Shown in pieces: positions 8,084-17,242 of a stretch of DNA of 64,000 nucleotides. Position numbers and translations under genes: made by a program. Source of the stretch: Acidicapsa dinghuensis. Its GTDB lineage: Bacteria; Acidobacteriota; Terriglobia; Terriglobales; Acidobacteriaceae. Each line of letters begins with the position of its first letter. Position 1 is the first letter of the stretch. The stretch spans positions 558,001-622,000 of the forward strand of contig NZ_JAGSYH010000003.1 of NCBI RefSeq assembly GCF_025685685.1, in the 5' to 3' direction. The notes under the pieces were generated by a model. It had not been told where the DNA came from, searched no databases, and was given only the letters and a program-made list of their open reading frames with translations.

Positions 8084-9106
8084 TTGAGGGTGAGCACTGA
8101 TCGGCTGCTGCCTTCGCTGACGATTACGGATGCGAAGGGCAGTGAGGACAACCCGGAAGAACACGCCGGCAATGAGCCGTATCGCAGCCCTGAGCTGTAT
8201 CGCGGCCGGCTTGCGCCTTCGCCGACGGGGCTGATGCATGTGGGGCATGCGCGGACTTTCTGGACGGCTTATCAGCGGGCGCGGGATGCAAAGGGCACGC
8301 TGGTGATGCGGATGGATGATCTCGATCCGGAGCGCAGCAAGAGCGAGTATGTGGATGCGGCGATTGAGGATCTGCGGTGGCTGGGGATTCGCTGGCAGGA
8401 GGGTCCCGGGGCTGCTGGTCCGGATAAGGCAGATCGCACAGGCAACAACGGCCCTTATGCGCCGTACTTTCAGAGTAAGCGGCATCGGCTGTATGCGGAC
8501 GCGTGGCGGAATCTGATGCGGAGGGGGTTGATTTATCCGTGCCGGTGTTCGCGTAAGGAGCTGGCCGCGCTGGCGAGTGCTCCGCATGAGGGCGCGATGG
8601 CGCAGGCGGATGATGAGCCGATTTATCCGGGCACATGCAGGCATCTCTCGGCGGATACGGCGCAGCTTCCGGGGCCTACCTCGGGAAAGATGGAGCCGGC
8701 GCCGGCGAACTGGCGGTTTCGCGTGCCGGATGGGGCGGTGGTGGAGTTTTACGACCAGCACATGGGACTACAGCGGTTCACAGCAGGCGTGGACTTTGGG
8801 GATTTCCTGGTGTGGCGCAGGGACAATGTGCCGAGCTACCAGCTTGCCTGCGCGGTGGACGACGCAACGATGGCGATTACGGAAGTGGTGCGCGGGGCTG
8901 ATCTACTGAAGTCCACGGCGCGACAGATACTGCTGCTGCGCGCGCTGGGCTTTGCCGCGCCTAGCTGGTACCACTGCACGCTGGTGGCGGATCACCATGG
9001 GCAGAGGCTGGCGAAGCGTTATGATGCGCTGAGTCTGCGCGCGCTGCGGCAGCGCGGGATTACGCCGCTGAATATCTTTTCGGCGGAGCTGCCGATACTG
9101 GCTTGA
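8084..9106 (+). CDS. gluQ: Glutamyl-Q tRNA(Asp) synthetase
   Basis: GluQRS is a truncated glutamyl-tRNA synthetase-like enzyme that attaches glutamate to queuosine in the anticodon of tRNA(Asp). The catalytic core starts at RGRLAPSPTGLMHVGHA, where HVGH is the HIGH motif. A zinc site is suggested by CRCSRKEL and YPGTCRH. RLAKRYDALSLRALRQRG stands at the KMSKS position. There is no anticodon-binding domain, which fits the family. The assigned start is a TTG at 8084; a GTG at 8090 is equally possible and neither has a good ribosome site. The gene is monocistronic and convergent with the large sensor gene, 23 bp away. Confidence 0.92.
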   Translation: MRVSTDRLLPSLTITDAKGSEDNPEEHAGNEPYRSPELYRGRLAPSPTGLMHVGHARTFWTAYQRARDAKGTLVMRMDDLDPERSKSEYVDAAIEDLRWLGIRWQEGPGAAGPDKADRTGNNGPYAPYFQSKRHRLYADAWRNLMRRGLIYPCRCSRKELAALASAPHEGAMAQADDEPIYPGTCRHLSADTAQLPGPTSGKMEPAPANWRFRVPDGAVVEFYDQHMGLQRFTAGVDFGDFLVWRRDNVPSYQLACAVDDATMAITEVVRGADLLKSTARQILLLRALGFAAPSWYHCTLVADHHGQRLAKRYDALSLRALRQRGITPLNIFSAELPILA

Positions 9107-9129
9107 GGCATGGCAGCAATGGTGACGGC

Positions 9130-12100
9130 TTAAGTTTTGGCGGGGAAAAAGATTGAAAAGCAGGTTCCGCTCTTACCTGGGCGCACGCTGCTTCGAGTCA
9201 GAATCGAGCCGCCAGCACGGTCTATGATCCCGCTTGCCACCCAGAGGCCCAGTCCGGTGCCATTGTCACCTTTGGTGGTAAAGAATGGATCGAAGATACG
9301 AGAAATGTTGGATGCGGGAATGCCGACTCCGTTGTCGGAAATGGTTACTCGAATACCCCGAATCGCCCGATTTTTCAAGTGAGACGTCTTGCGAGTGCGG
9401 ACGGCAATGGCGCCGCCGGTATCGACCGCCTCCATCGCATTCAGAAGCAGAGTCGAGAATACCTGGCGAATCTCGCCGGGATAGGTTTTGACAGTCGTAC
9501 CATTCAATCGATATCGCTTCATTACGCGGATCTTCTTGGCTTGAATGCGTTTGTCATAAATGCTGAAGACACTATCGATCACCTCTTCGACATTGACGGG
9601 CGTTGGAACAGATGACTCCCGGTAAAAACTCAGAGACTGTTGGGTGAGATGGCTCACACGACGCAGCTCGCTCTCCGCCATCGCCGCATGTGCCTGACCT
9701 TGTGCATCCAGTCCAGGAGATCGCGCCCAGATGTTGACAAGGTTCGTTATAGCCTGCAGAGGGTTGTTTATTTCATGGGCCAGCGTAGCCGCCAAACGCC
9801 CCGCGGTGGCCAGCTTCTCCGATCTGATCAAAGCGGCTTCCGTGAGTTTTCGACCGCTGATATCGCGCGCGATTTTTGATGCGCCCACAACCCGGCCAGC
9901 CTGATCGAAAATAGGGGAAATCGTTAACGAGACAGGGAGCAAGCTCCCATCCTTACGCCGTCGGATAGATTCGTAGTGCTCAATGTGCTCTCCGCGGCGA
10001 ATGCGTTCCAGAATCTCTGATTCCTCATGGACCCGCTCGGGGGGCATCAGTATTGTGACGGACCGTCCGACTGCCTCCTGCGCTGTGTACCCAAATAAGC
10101 GCTCTGCCGCGCGATTCCACGACTGAATCACTCCATCCACGCTCTTGGCGATGATAGCCTCGTCCGAGCATTCGACGATGGCGGCCAGCCTTGCGAGAGC
10201 GGTCTCCGAGTGCTTACGCTCGGTGATGTCCTCAATAGCGAGCAGAATCATTGGCTGAGATTGATTCGGTTGCACGAGCGTTCGTGCGTTCAGCAGCATC
10301 GTTCTCGTGCCGATCGTTTCGAAGTCGTGCTCCACTTCAAAGTCCGTTACGATCTGCTTTTCAGGCAGCACTCGTTCGAGCAATTTCCGTAATGCGGGGA
10401 TCTGCCATTGGCCGTTGCCAAGGTCATAGAGCAACCTGTTCGAAGTTTGTTCCGATGAAACCTTGAACGTATTCAGAAAAGACTCATTCGCGCTAATGAC
10501 CCGAAGATCTGCATCGAGCACCAGCAGCGGTTCTCGAACCGTGTCGGAGATTCCACGAAAGAAGTCATTGGATCTTGCCAGCTGATCCCTGGCCGACTTA
10601 ATGGCATCGATGTCCTGCAATGCCAGCACTGCGCCATCTATCTTGTTGTCCTGCGTTCGATAAGGCAGGATGCTCAATGCGTGCCAGCGCCCATCCAGGT
10701 CCCGCACCTCGCGCTCGACTGGCTGGAGATTATCGAGAACCTTTCCGATCTCCATTTCGAGATCGTAGGACGCCATGTCGATGTTGAGCTTGATGTCGGT
10801 AAACGGCCGCCCAACATCTGCAGGACGGACCGCGAAGAGGCCGGAAGCACTGGGGGTAATACGTCGTATGTGAAGCCTCCGGTCCAGCATGACAACGGGA
10901 ATTCGCGTGCTGTTCAGCAGGTTCGAAATATCATTGCTCAGGTCGTGGAGTTCGGTGTTCTTGACGCGCAACTCAGCATTGAGCGTGCCGAGCTCTTCAT
11001 TGGCCGATTGCAGCTCTTCCTTAGAGGTCTCAAGCTCCTCATTCGTGCTCTGCAGCTCCTCGTTCGCAGAGAGGATTTCCTCGTTCGCCGACTGAAATTC
11101 TTCCCTGAGGGAATCTTCCGACTCGATTGCGGACCGCAACGCGTCGCGCGTACCGGCAAGTTCCTGCTTCAGCCGCCTCGTTTCCTGATCGCCGGCTCCA
11201 CGGCCTTTGGACCTGCGCTCCGCAGTCACCTCCTTCGGAGGGGTCCACAGTGGAGTCACGTCATCGAAGAGGATCAGGAAGAAGTCTCTATTCCGCGCAC
11301 CTTTCTCGACCGCCCCCTTTTCTCCCAACGGCGTCACCGACAGGTTGAGTGTGCGCTTATGACCGTTCTCGTCGAACGCGACACTATCTTTCCTGACGGC
11401 TGCATCTTTTTTCGCCGCAGCGGTAATCAACGCCCGCAGTTCGATGGCCAGCCCATTTCGCGCCAGCTTCAACACGTTCATGCTGGGTTTACCCGGCGGA
11501 GGCGCAAGATATGGTGTCGTCTGTCCCCGGAACTGGACCACTTCCATGTCGCGGTTGATCACCACTCCGGCGGGAGCGTGCTCCCGTAGTACGAGCCGGT
11601 CGGCCTCAGCCTGAACATCGAGCTCATCCTTGTCGTTGAACTGCGATTTGAGCGCCTGGCCGCGAATACTGAGCGCGCTCTGCGCGGGATAATAACTCTG
11701 GACGAAGTCATAATGAAGGCGCGAAGCCGTGGCCTTTTTGGCGTAAATTTTGTGCTTCTTGTCCACCGTGGAGAACAGCTCAGGAAAGGTGGATACACTC
11801 TCCGAACTTCCCAGGACAAGGAACCCGGAAGGCTTCAAGGCATAATGCAGAACGGGGATGATCTTCTTTTGCAGTACCGGCTGGATGTAGATCAGCAGGT
11901 TGCGGCAGGCAACAACATTCATCTGCGAAAAAGGTGGATCGTTGGCCACGTTCTGCCGAGCGAAGACGCACATATCGCGCACTGCTTTGTTAACCCGGTA
12001 GCCGTCCTCTACCTTAACGAAAAAGCGCGCCAGGCGGTCCTGAGATATCTCTTCCGCGATGCTTTCCCGGTATACCCCGGTTCGGGCTTTTTGAATGCTC

Positions 12101-13341
12101 TTTTCGTTCAGGTCAGTCCCGAAGATCTGCACCTGGAAGCTGGAGGCACGGTCGCCCAGGAACTCCAGCAGGGTCATGGCCAGCGAGTAGGTCTCTTCGC
12201 CCGTCGAGCAACCCGGCGCCCACATCCGGATTGTGCCCTTGTTCGCCTTATCTTTCACGATGGCGGGATAGACCTGCGTTTTCAGAGACTCGAAAGCCTC
12301 GAAATCGCGAAAGAAACTGGTCACAGGGATGAGCACGTCTTCGTATAGCTTTTGACTTTCCTCGGGATGCTCTTTCAGATAACTCCCATACTCTCGAAGC
12401 GAATCGATTTTGAGAAGCAGCATCCGGCGCAAGGACCGGCGATGAATCGTGTTCGGTTTGTATTGGCTGAAATCGACCCCACTGGCCTTGCGAAGCTGAG
12501 TCAGGAGTACGCCGAAATCCCTCGCATGAGACGACGAGATTGAGTCATCGGAGTGCTCTTCCGGGCCTGACTTGTCCGAGGCAGGTTCCCCCTTGTCCGA
12601 CTCCCCTCCGCCCGGTTGCTCGATCTCTGATTCGGCATCCTGTGTTTCCAGGTGAACATAAGGATGATGCTGGATGCGCCGCAGTTCCTTTGCCATCTCC
12701 TTTGGCGCAAGAATGAAGTCCGCGCACCCGGAATCGATGGCGCTGCGCGGCATTCCGTCATACTTGGCCGTCGCCGGACTCTGAGCAAAGGTGATGCCCC
12801 CTTCCGCCTTGATCTCCTCCATCCCGGCCGTGCCGTCTGTTCCCGTGCCGGAGAGGACGATGCCAATTGCACCACTCTTCCGCTCCCGGGCAAGAGAATG
12901 CATGAAGAAATTCACCGGCAGATGCTGGCCCGGCGTTTTGCCACGCGGTGACAATTGAAAAATGCCACCCGCCAGGGCCATAAGGGTATTGGGCGGAATG
13001 ACATAAACGTGATTTGGGCGAATGGGCGTGCCGGATCGAACCTCTTCCACCGGAATTGTGGTGGCTTTTGCAATGATTTCCGTCAACATGCTTTCGTGGC
13101 TCGGATCCAGATGCTGGATCAGCACAAACCCCATCCCGGTATCGGACGGCAGCGCACGGAAGAACTCTTTAAATGCTTCGAGACCGCCGGCAGAGGCTCC
13201 GATGGCGACTATGGGAAAAGTGCCCTTTCGCGCGGGCGGGTCTTTGCGCGCGAGATTCTTCTTCGGTGAGGATGCAGGCTTGGACGGACGGGATTTCATC
13301 TTGGTTTTGCTCCCGCTTCTCTCGCTGCGTCTTGCAGGCAC
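9130..13341 (-). CDS. CheB-CheR-PAS-histidine kinase fusion
   Basis: A 1403-residue multidomain signalling protein. Order: CheB-type methylesterase (about 43-230, with IGASAGG serine, QHLDP histidine and GTGTDG aspartate), CheR N-terminal and methyltransferase domains (about 275-535), a long Glu/Leu coiled coil (about 715-790), three PAS domains (about 800-1175), HisKA (LAATLAHEINNPLQ, about 1185) and a HATPase_c domain (NGVGIPASN, DPFFTTKGDNGTGLGL). It probably autophosphorylates in response to PAS input; no receiver domain or response regulator gene is adjacent. The GTG at 13341 is one start; an ATG at 13299 behind GGGAG is a good alternative. No chemotaxis genes are nearby. Confidence 0.93.
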   Translation of the reverse strand: MPARRSERSGSKTKMKSRPSKPASSPKKNLARKDPPARKGTFPIVAIGASAGGLEAFKEFFRALPSDTGMGFVLIQHLDPSHESMLTEIIAKATTIPVEEVRSGTPIRPNHVYVIPPNTLMALAGGIFQLSPRGKTPGQHLPVNFFMHSLARERKSGAIGIVLSGTGTDGTAGMEEIKAEGGITFAQSPATAKYDGMPRSAIDSGCADFILAPKEMAKELRRIQHHPYVHLETQDAESEIEQPGGGESDKGEPASDKSGPEEHSDDSISSSHARDFGVLLTQLRKASGVDFSQYKPNTIHRRSLRRMLLLKIDSLREYGSYLKEHPEESQKLYEDVLIPVTSFFRDFEAFESLKTQVYPAIVKDKANKGTIRMWAPGCSTGEETYSLAMTLLEFLGDRASSFQVQIFGTDLNEKSIQKARTGVYRESIAEEISQDRLARFFVKVEDGYRVNKAVRDMCVFARQNVANDPPFSQMNVVACRNLLIYIQPVLQKKIIPVLHYALKPSGFLVLGSSESVSTFPELFSTVDKKHKIYAKKATASRLHYDFVQSYYPAQSALSIRGQALKSQFNDKDELDVQAEADRLVLREHAPAGVVINRDMEVVQFRGQTTPYLAPPPGKPSMNVLKLARNGLAIELRALITAAAKKDAAVRKDSVAFDENGHKRTLNLSVTPLGEKGAVEKGARNRDFFLILFDDVTPLWTPPKEVTAERRSKGRGAGDQETRRLKQELAGTRDALRSAIESEDSLREEFQSANEEILSANEELQSTNEELETSKEELQSANEELGTLNAELRVKNTELHDLSNDISNLLNSTRIPVVMLDRRLHIRRITPSASGLFAVRPADVGRPFTDIKLNIDMASYDLEMEIGKVLDNLQPVEREVRDLDGRWHALSILPYRTQDNKIDGAVLALQDIDAIKSARDQLARSNDFFRGISDTVREPLLVLDADLRVISANESFLNTFKVSSEQTSNRLLYDLGNGQWQIPALRKLLERVLPEKQIVTDFEVEHDFETIGTRTMLLNARTLVQPNQSQPMILLAIEDITERKHSETALARLAAIVECSDEAIIAKSVDGVIQSWNRAAERLFGYTAQEAVGRSVTILMPPERVHEESEILERIRRGEHIEHYESIRRRKDGSLLPVSLTISPIFDQAGRVVGASKIARDISGRKLTEAALIRSEKLATAGRLAATLAHEINNPLQAITNLVNIWARSPGLDAQGQAHAAMAESELRRVSHLTQQSLSFYRESSVPTPVNVEEVIDSVFSIYDKRIQAKKIRVMKRYRLNGTTVKTYPGEIRQVFSTLLLNAMEAVDTGGAIAVRTRKTSHLKNRAIRGIRVTISDNGVGIPASNISRIFDPFFTTKGDNGTGLGLWVASGIIDRAGGSILTRSSVRPGKSGTCFSIFFPAKT

Positions 13342-13658
13342 ACGAAAATTGGAATCGCATACCGGGAGAAATCAGTGGCCTTTAGAGTATCGTGCAGAGG
13401 GGGCGTCGTACAGAGCGGTAACGTACAAAGGGCGAAATACTGTTGATGACGGGATTTCTTCCCAAGAATCGAGCGGCAAGAAGCGCTCAACAACACCTCT
13501 ACTCCGGGCGGAGTTCGGTCTTTGCTGTGTGAGCGCGCTGGCCTATTGGCATCAGTTGACTCGGTCAGGCACTTTGAGCCGACACCCACAGTCTCAACCA
13601 CAAGACGAAAGGACAGCAGGCACTGGCAAGGTGCATTTGCAAGTACCAGATCCGCTGT
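13342..13658. other. Gene-less spacer between the sensor kinase and the first permease
   Basis: About 317 bp between two minus-strand genes. No ORF, terminator with a T-run or clear promoter was found. Small frames read through it but have no coding character. It presumably contains the promoter of the sensor kinase. Confidence 0.5.
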
Positions 13659-16286
13659 TCACTCGTATCGCAGCGCCACTGAGGGGTCTACGCTCATCGC
13701 TTTTCGCGCCGGCAAATAGCATGCAGTGAGGGCAATCGCTCCCAGTCCGATGGCTACCGACGTCATAGTTGCTGGATCGTTCGCCCCAATCCCGTACAGC
13801 AGCGGCGACAGTAGGCGCGCCGCCCCAAACGCAGCGCACAATCCAATCCCTAGCCCGATCGCTGTCATCCGAAGTCCCTGACTCATTACCATTTTCAGCA
13901 CATCTACGCGCCGCGCCCCCAGAGCCATGCGCACGCCGATTTCGTGAGTCCGCTGCGACACCATGTACGCAATCACCCCAAACAAGCCGATCGTGGTCAT
14001 CACTACCGCCAGAATCCCTGATACACCTAAAAGCCATCCCACCGTGCGCGCCGGAAATAACGGTAGCGCCATGTACTCCTCGATCGTCTGCACCCCGGTG
14101 GCAACCATGAGCGGGTCAACGATTGGGACCTCGCGGCTCACCTCGCCCAGCAGCGTACGTGAATCGCCAGCAGTACGTACCACCAGCGTGCGTGCTGCGG
14201 GAATCGTCCCGCGAAACACAACCGGCAGCGGCCCCTCGCCCAGCGAGCGGTACTTCCCATTCTTCACCACGCCCACAACCTGGCTCATCTCTTTCTCACC
14301 CCCTAACGCTATCTTTTCACCTACTGGATTTTTGCCAGGCCACAGGCTACGCGCTAACGTCTCATTGATCACCACCGCGTCGGGCTTGTCGCTGTCAGCT
14401 TCCTTTTGGGTCAAGTCCCGCCCGCGTAACAGCGAAATCCCCATTGTTCGGAAGAATCCCGGCTCCACACGGTACACTCCGACCCTGATTGCGCTCGGAT
14501 CCTTGCCTAATTGCTTGCCTGCAGACATCTCTGAGCGCGAGGTACCCAGCGGGAGAAACTCCGCATAGCTCGCCGAGATCACGCCGGGCAGGCGTTCCAC
14601 CCGCTCCAACAGCCTCGCGTAAAACTCGTTAACCTTCTCTGGCGTGTATTTCAGGTTGCCCGGGTCCAGCCTCGCCAGCGCTATGTGATGCGTGTCGAAC
14701 CCCGCGTCAATCGCGTTTGCGTTGATCAGGCTACGCACGCACAGCGCCGCCCCGGCGAGTAGCACCACGCACATTGCCATCTGCACAACCACAAGCGCAT
14801 TTCGAATGCGCGCTTTCTTCCGGTCCCCGCTCTGCGATTCCTCTTTCAGCACCCGCGCCGCCTCCACTGCGCTTGCCCGCAACGCCGGCGCCAGCCCGAA
14901 TAGCACTCCTGTTGCCAGTGACACCGCTACGGTGAACAACACCACCCGCCAGTCCATCGGAATCGCTAGCGTGATCGGAATGTCCGCTGGCTTCAATTCC
15001 AAGAGCAGACGTGCTGTCGTCCACGCAATCGCCATACCTGCAGTTCCTGCGATGCCCGCCAGCATGAGGCTCTCCACCAGCATTTGACGCATCAGGCGCC
15101 CGCGTCCGGCTCCCAGAGCCGATCGAGTTGCCATCTCCCGCGTCCGCCCTGTGGCCCGCGCCAGGAGCAGACTGGCTGCATTCGTGCACGCAATCAGCAG
15201 CACGATCACAAAGACCGCCAGTAGCCCTCCAGTAAACGCTCCGACATATCCGCGAAACGGTCCCGGAACAAGCGTTAGCGGATACACCCGCGCATCTTGA
15301 AAGTCGTCTGCGCTCTTCTGCGCCACGTACACCTGTTTCGCCAGTACTTGCAGTTCCGCCTGTACGCTTTTACGGTCGCCGCTTCTTCGCATTTTTCCGG
15401 CGACGATCAACCAGTAGGAGTGCCGGTTGGTCAACCGGTTCTGGTCCTCGTGTGTGAAACGCCCCTGTGTCGTAAGCGGCGCCCAGAAGTCCGGCGCAGC
15501 GCCCACCATCAACCCCGTAAACCCAGCCGGCGCCACACCCACAACCGAAAATTCCGCGCCATCCAGCATGAGAGTCTTACCTACAATTCCTGGGTCGCCG
15601 CCCAGTTTCTGCCTCCAGAACGGGTAACTCAACACTGCCACCTGCCGAGGGTTGTTAATCCTGTCGTCATCCACTGAAAGCGTGCGCCCCACCACAGCGT
15701 TCACTCCCGCAAGCGAAAACAGATTTCCCGATACAAGCTGCCCGTGAACGATTTCTCCTGTCCCAGCTTGATTCCAAATGGCTTCCTGTCCATCCCCGTC
15801 GAAAGCCATCAAGCCTTCCAGCGATTTGCTGTGGTCGCGATAGTACGCATAGTCCGGATAATTGAAAGGTAAATAACTTTGTACGCCGCTGCCCTTTGGG
15901 TCGTGCAGAAACACCTCAACCAGCTTGTTGGTTGTGGCTACTCCCTGAGGCGGCCGCAACAAGAGTGCATTCACAAATGTGAATACCGCCGCATTCATCC
16001 CGATGCCCAGCGCGAGCGCCAACACCACAGCCACCGTTAATCCTGGGCTCCGCAACAACATGCGAGCCCCGTAACGAACGTCCTGAAGCAACTGCTCGAG
16101 CCACACCACACTCCACACTGCGCGCGTTTCTTCCTTCACTCGCGCCACGTTGCCGAACTTGCGCAGTGCCGCAGACCGCGCCTCTTGCGGCGACATGCCG
16201 CGGTCGATGTTGTCCTGTGTCTCCATCTCCAGGTGGTCACGAAGATCCTGCTCCAGATCCTCCAGCATGCGTTTGCATAGCCTCAT
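13659..16286 (-). CDS. ADOP-family FtsX/MacB-like permease
   Basis: An 875-residue membrane protein of the acidobacterial duplicated orphan permease type. An N-terminal cytoplasmic segment ([36 protein letters not shown]) precedes the first membrane span ([27 protein letters not shown]). Two MacB-like periplasmic domains each precede an FtsX block ([40 protein letters not shown] and [30 protein letters not shown]). No ATPase gene is adjacent, as usual for ADOPs; the substrate is unknown. Its ATG overlaps the PadR stop by 4 bp (ATGA), so the pair is translationally coupled and probably PadR-controlled. Confidence 0.92.
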   Translation of the reverse strand: MRLCKRMLEDLEQDLRDHLEMETQDNIDRGMSPQEARSAALRKFGNVARVKEETRAVWSVVWLEQLLQDVRYGARMLLRSPGLTVAVVLALALGIGMNAAVFTFVNALLLRPPQGVATTNKLVEVFLHDPKGSGVQSYLPFNYPDYAYYRDHSKSLEGLMAFDGDGQEAIWNQAGTGEIVHGQLVSGNLFSLAGVNAVVGRTLSVDDDRINNPRQVAVLSYPFWRQKLGGDPGIVGKTLMLDGAEFSVVGVAPAGFTGLMVGAAPDFWAPLTTQGRFTHEDQNRLTNRHSYWLIVAGKMRRSGDRKSVQAELQVLAKQVYVAQKSADDFQDARVYPLTLVPGPFRGYVGAFTGGLLAVFVIVLLIACTNAASLLLARATGRTREMATRSALGAGRGRLMRQMLVESLMLAGIAGTAGMAIAWTTARLLLELKPADIPITLAIPMDWRVVLFTVAVSLATGVLFGLAPALRASAVEAARVLKEESQSGDRKKARIRNALVVVQMAMCVVLLAGAALCVRSLINANAIDAGFDTHHIALARLDPGNLKYTPEKVNEFYARLLERVERLPGVISASYAEFLPLGTSRSEMSAGKQLGKDPSAIRVGVYRVEPGFFRTMGISLLRGRDLTQKEADSDKPDAVVINETLARSLWPGKNPVGEKIALGGEKEMSQVVGVVKNGKYRSLGEGPLPVVFRGTIPAARTLVVRTAGDSRTLLGEVSREVPIVDPLMVATGVQTIEEYMALPLFPARTVGWLLGVSGILAVVMTTIGLFGVIAYMVSQRTHEIGVRMALGARRVDVLKMVMSQGLRMTAIGLGIGLCAAFGAARLLSPLLYGIGANDPATMTSVAIGLGAIALTACYLPARKAMSVDPSVALRYE

Positions 16287-16645
16287 GATTCACTCTCCTG
16301 CTCCCCGGGCCGAAGAATACGAGCAATCGCTGCTGCCAACGTGTCCCACTTGCTGGTCTCAACTGCCAGCTGCCGCCGCCCCTTCGCCGTCAAACGGTAG
16401 AATTTGGCGCGGCGATTGTTCTCGGAAGTCCCCTCTTCCACCGAAATCCAACCTCGCTTAATCAGCCGATGTAACGCCGGATAAAGCGACCCTTGCTCAA
16501 CTTGCAGCACATCGTCGGACCGGAACTCGATAGCCTTGGCGATCGCATGCCCGTGCAGCGGACCAAGCTGCAGCGTGCGGAGGATCAGGAGGTCCAGAGT
16601 GCCCTGGAGCAGCTCAATGCGCTCTTTTTGTTCTTTGGTAGACAT
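16283..16645 (-). CDS. PadR-family transcriptional regulator
   Basis: About 120 residues with a PadR winged helix ([28 protein letters not shown]...[47 protein letters not shown]). The start at 16645 (MSTKEQ) is chosen over 16666 because the promoter -10 box lies at 16654-16659, placing transcription start almost on this ATG. It is the first gene of a two-gene operon with the ADOP permease and probably represses its own promoter through the inverted repeat at 16641-16680. Confidence 0.93.
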   Translation of the reverse strand: MSTKEQKERIELLQGTLDLLILRTLQLGPLHGHAIAKAIEFRSDDVLQVEQGSLYPALHRLIKRGWISVEEGTSENNRRAKFYRLTAKGRRQLAVETSKWDTLAAAIARILRPGEQESES

Positions 16646-16682
16646 TCTAGGTGATCGTATTGCCATTCGGGTAGAATGTCAA
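16641..16682 (-). promoter_or_regulatory. Promoter and inverted-repeat operator of the first padR gene
   Basis: Read on the minus strand: -35 TTGACA (16682-16677), 17-bp spacer, -10 TACGAT (16659-16654). A perfect 9-bp inverted repeat, GACATTCTA at 16641-16649 and TAGAATGTC at 16672-16680, brackets the -10 box and overlaps the -35 box and the ATG at 16645. This is the expected layout of an autorepressor site and predicts a nearly leaderless mRNA. Confidence 0.8.
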
Positions 16683-16846
16683 GGGGAGCATTGCCGGCAC
16701 AGCACCGGATCAGCTCAATGCATGCCCTGGCCTGTTATCGCCTGACAAGATTTCCCGATGTTCATACTTCCCGGACCCCACAATCCTGTCAGGGAATCAG
16801 TCTGATCTGGCAGAGCCCCTATCGGGCAAAGTCGCCTGCATTCCCC

Positions 16847-16902
16847 TTGACATCTAGGGTAGATCAGGGCTACGCTTCTCACTGCCCTCGCTGTCTAGGG
16901 TA
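16847..16902 (+). promoter_or_regulatory. Promoter and repeat operator of the second padR gene
   Basis: -35 TTGACA (16847-16852), 18-bp spacer, -10 TACGCT (16871-16876). The 9-mer TCTAGGGTA occurs at 16853-16861, inside the promoter, and again at 16894-16902, covering the ribosome-binding AGGG before the ATG at 16909. Its TCTA/TAGA core resembles the neighbouring padR operator at 16641-16680, so cross-regulation between the two divergent units is possible. Confidence 0.65.
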
Positions 16903-16908
16903 AGAACT

Positions 16909-17234
16909 ATGGCGAAAAATGACCTCCAGGGCGCACTCGACCTCCTGATCCTAAAGACACTCTCGCAGCTTGGCTCCATGCACGGATATGGGATATTGAT
17001 GCAAATCCGGCGCGTGACCGAAGAGCAGCTGATTGTGGAAGAGGGCTCGCTCTATCCCGCAATGCACCGCATGGAGCAGAACGGCTGGGTACGCGCCAGC
17101 TGGCCGTTACGGAGTATGCCCGCAAAGCCAAATGGTACGCGCTCACGCGCGCGGGCCGGGAGCGGTTGACCAACCGCGAAAAGAACTGGGCTCAGGTAGT
17201 CAAAGGCGTCGATGCGATGCTGCGTTTTGCATGA
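16909..17234 (+). pseudogene. PadR-family regulator with a -1 frameshift
   Basis: The first 65 codons encode a normal PadR winged helix (LDLLILKTLSQLGSMHGYGILMQI...VEEGSLYPAMHRMEQNGWVRASW). At about 17102 the frame breaks: the PadR C-terminal part (VTEYARKAKWYALTRAGRERL...VVKGVDAMLRFA) continues in another frame to a stop at 17232-17234. One missing G in a run of Gs after the Trp codon would explain this. The unshifted frame ends early at 17169. Downstream the ADOP gene starts 8 bp after the restored stop, as expected for the intact pair. It may be a real loss of function or a sequencing error. Confidence 0.8.
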
Positions 17235-17242
17235 GGTGAACG

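Noticed and set aside
16909-17239. Treating the two PadR fragments as separate small genes
   Set aside because: Together they form one PadR protein if a single base is restored, so a frameshift explains them better.
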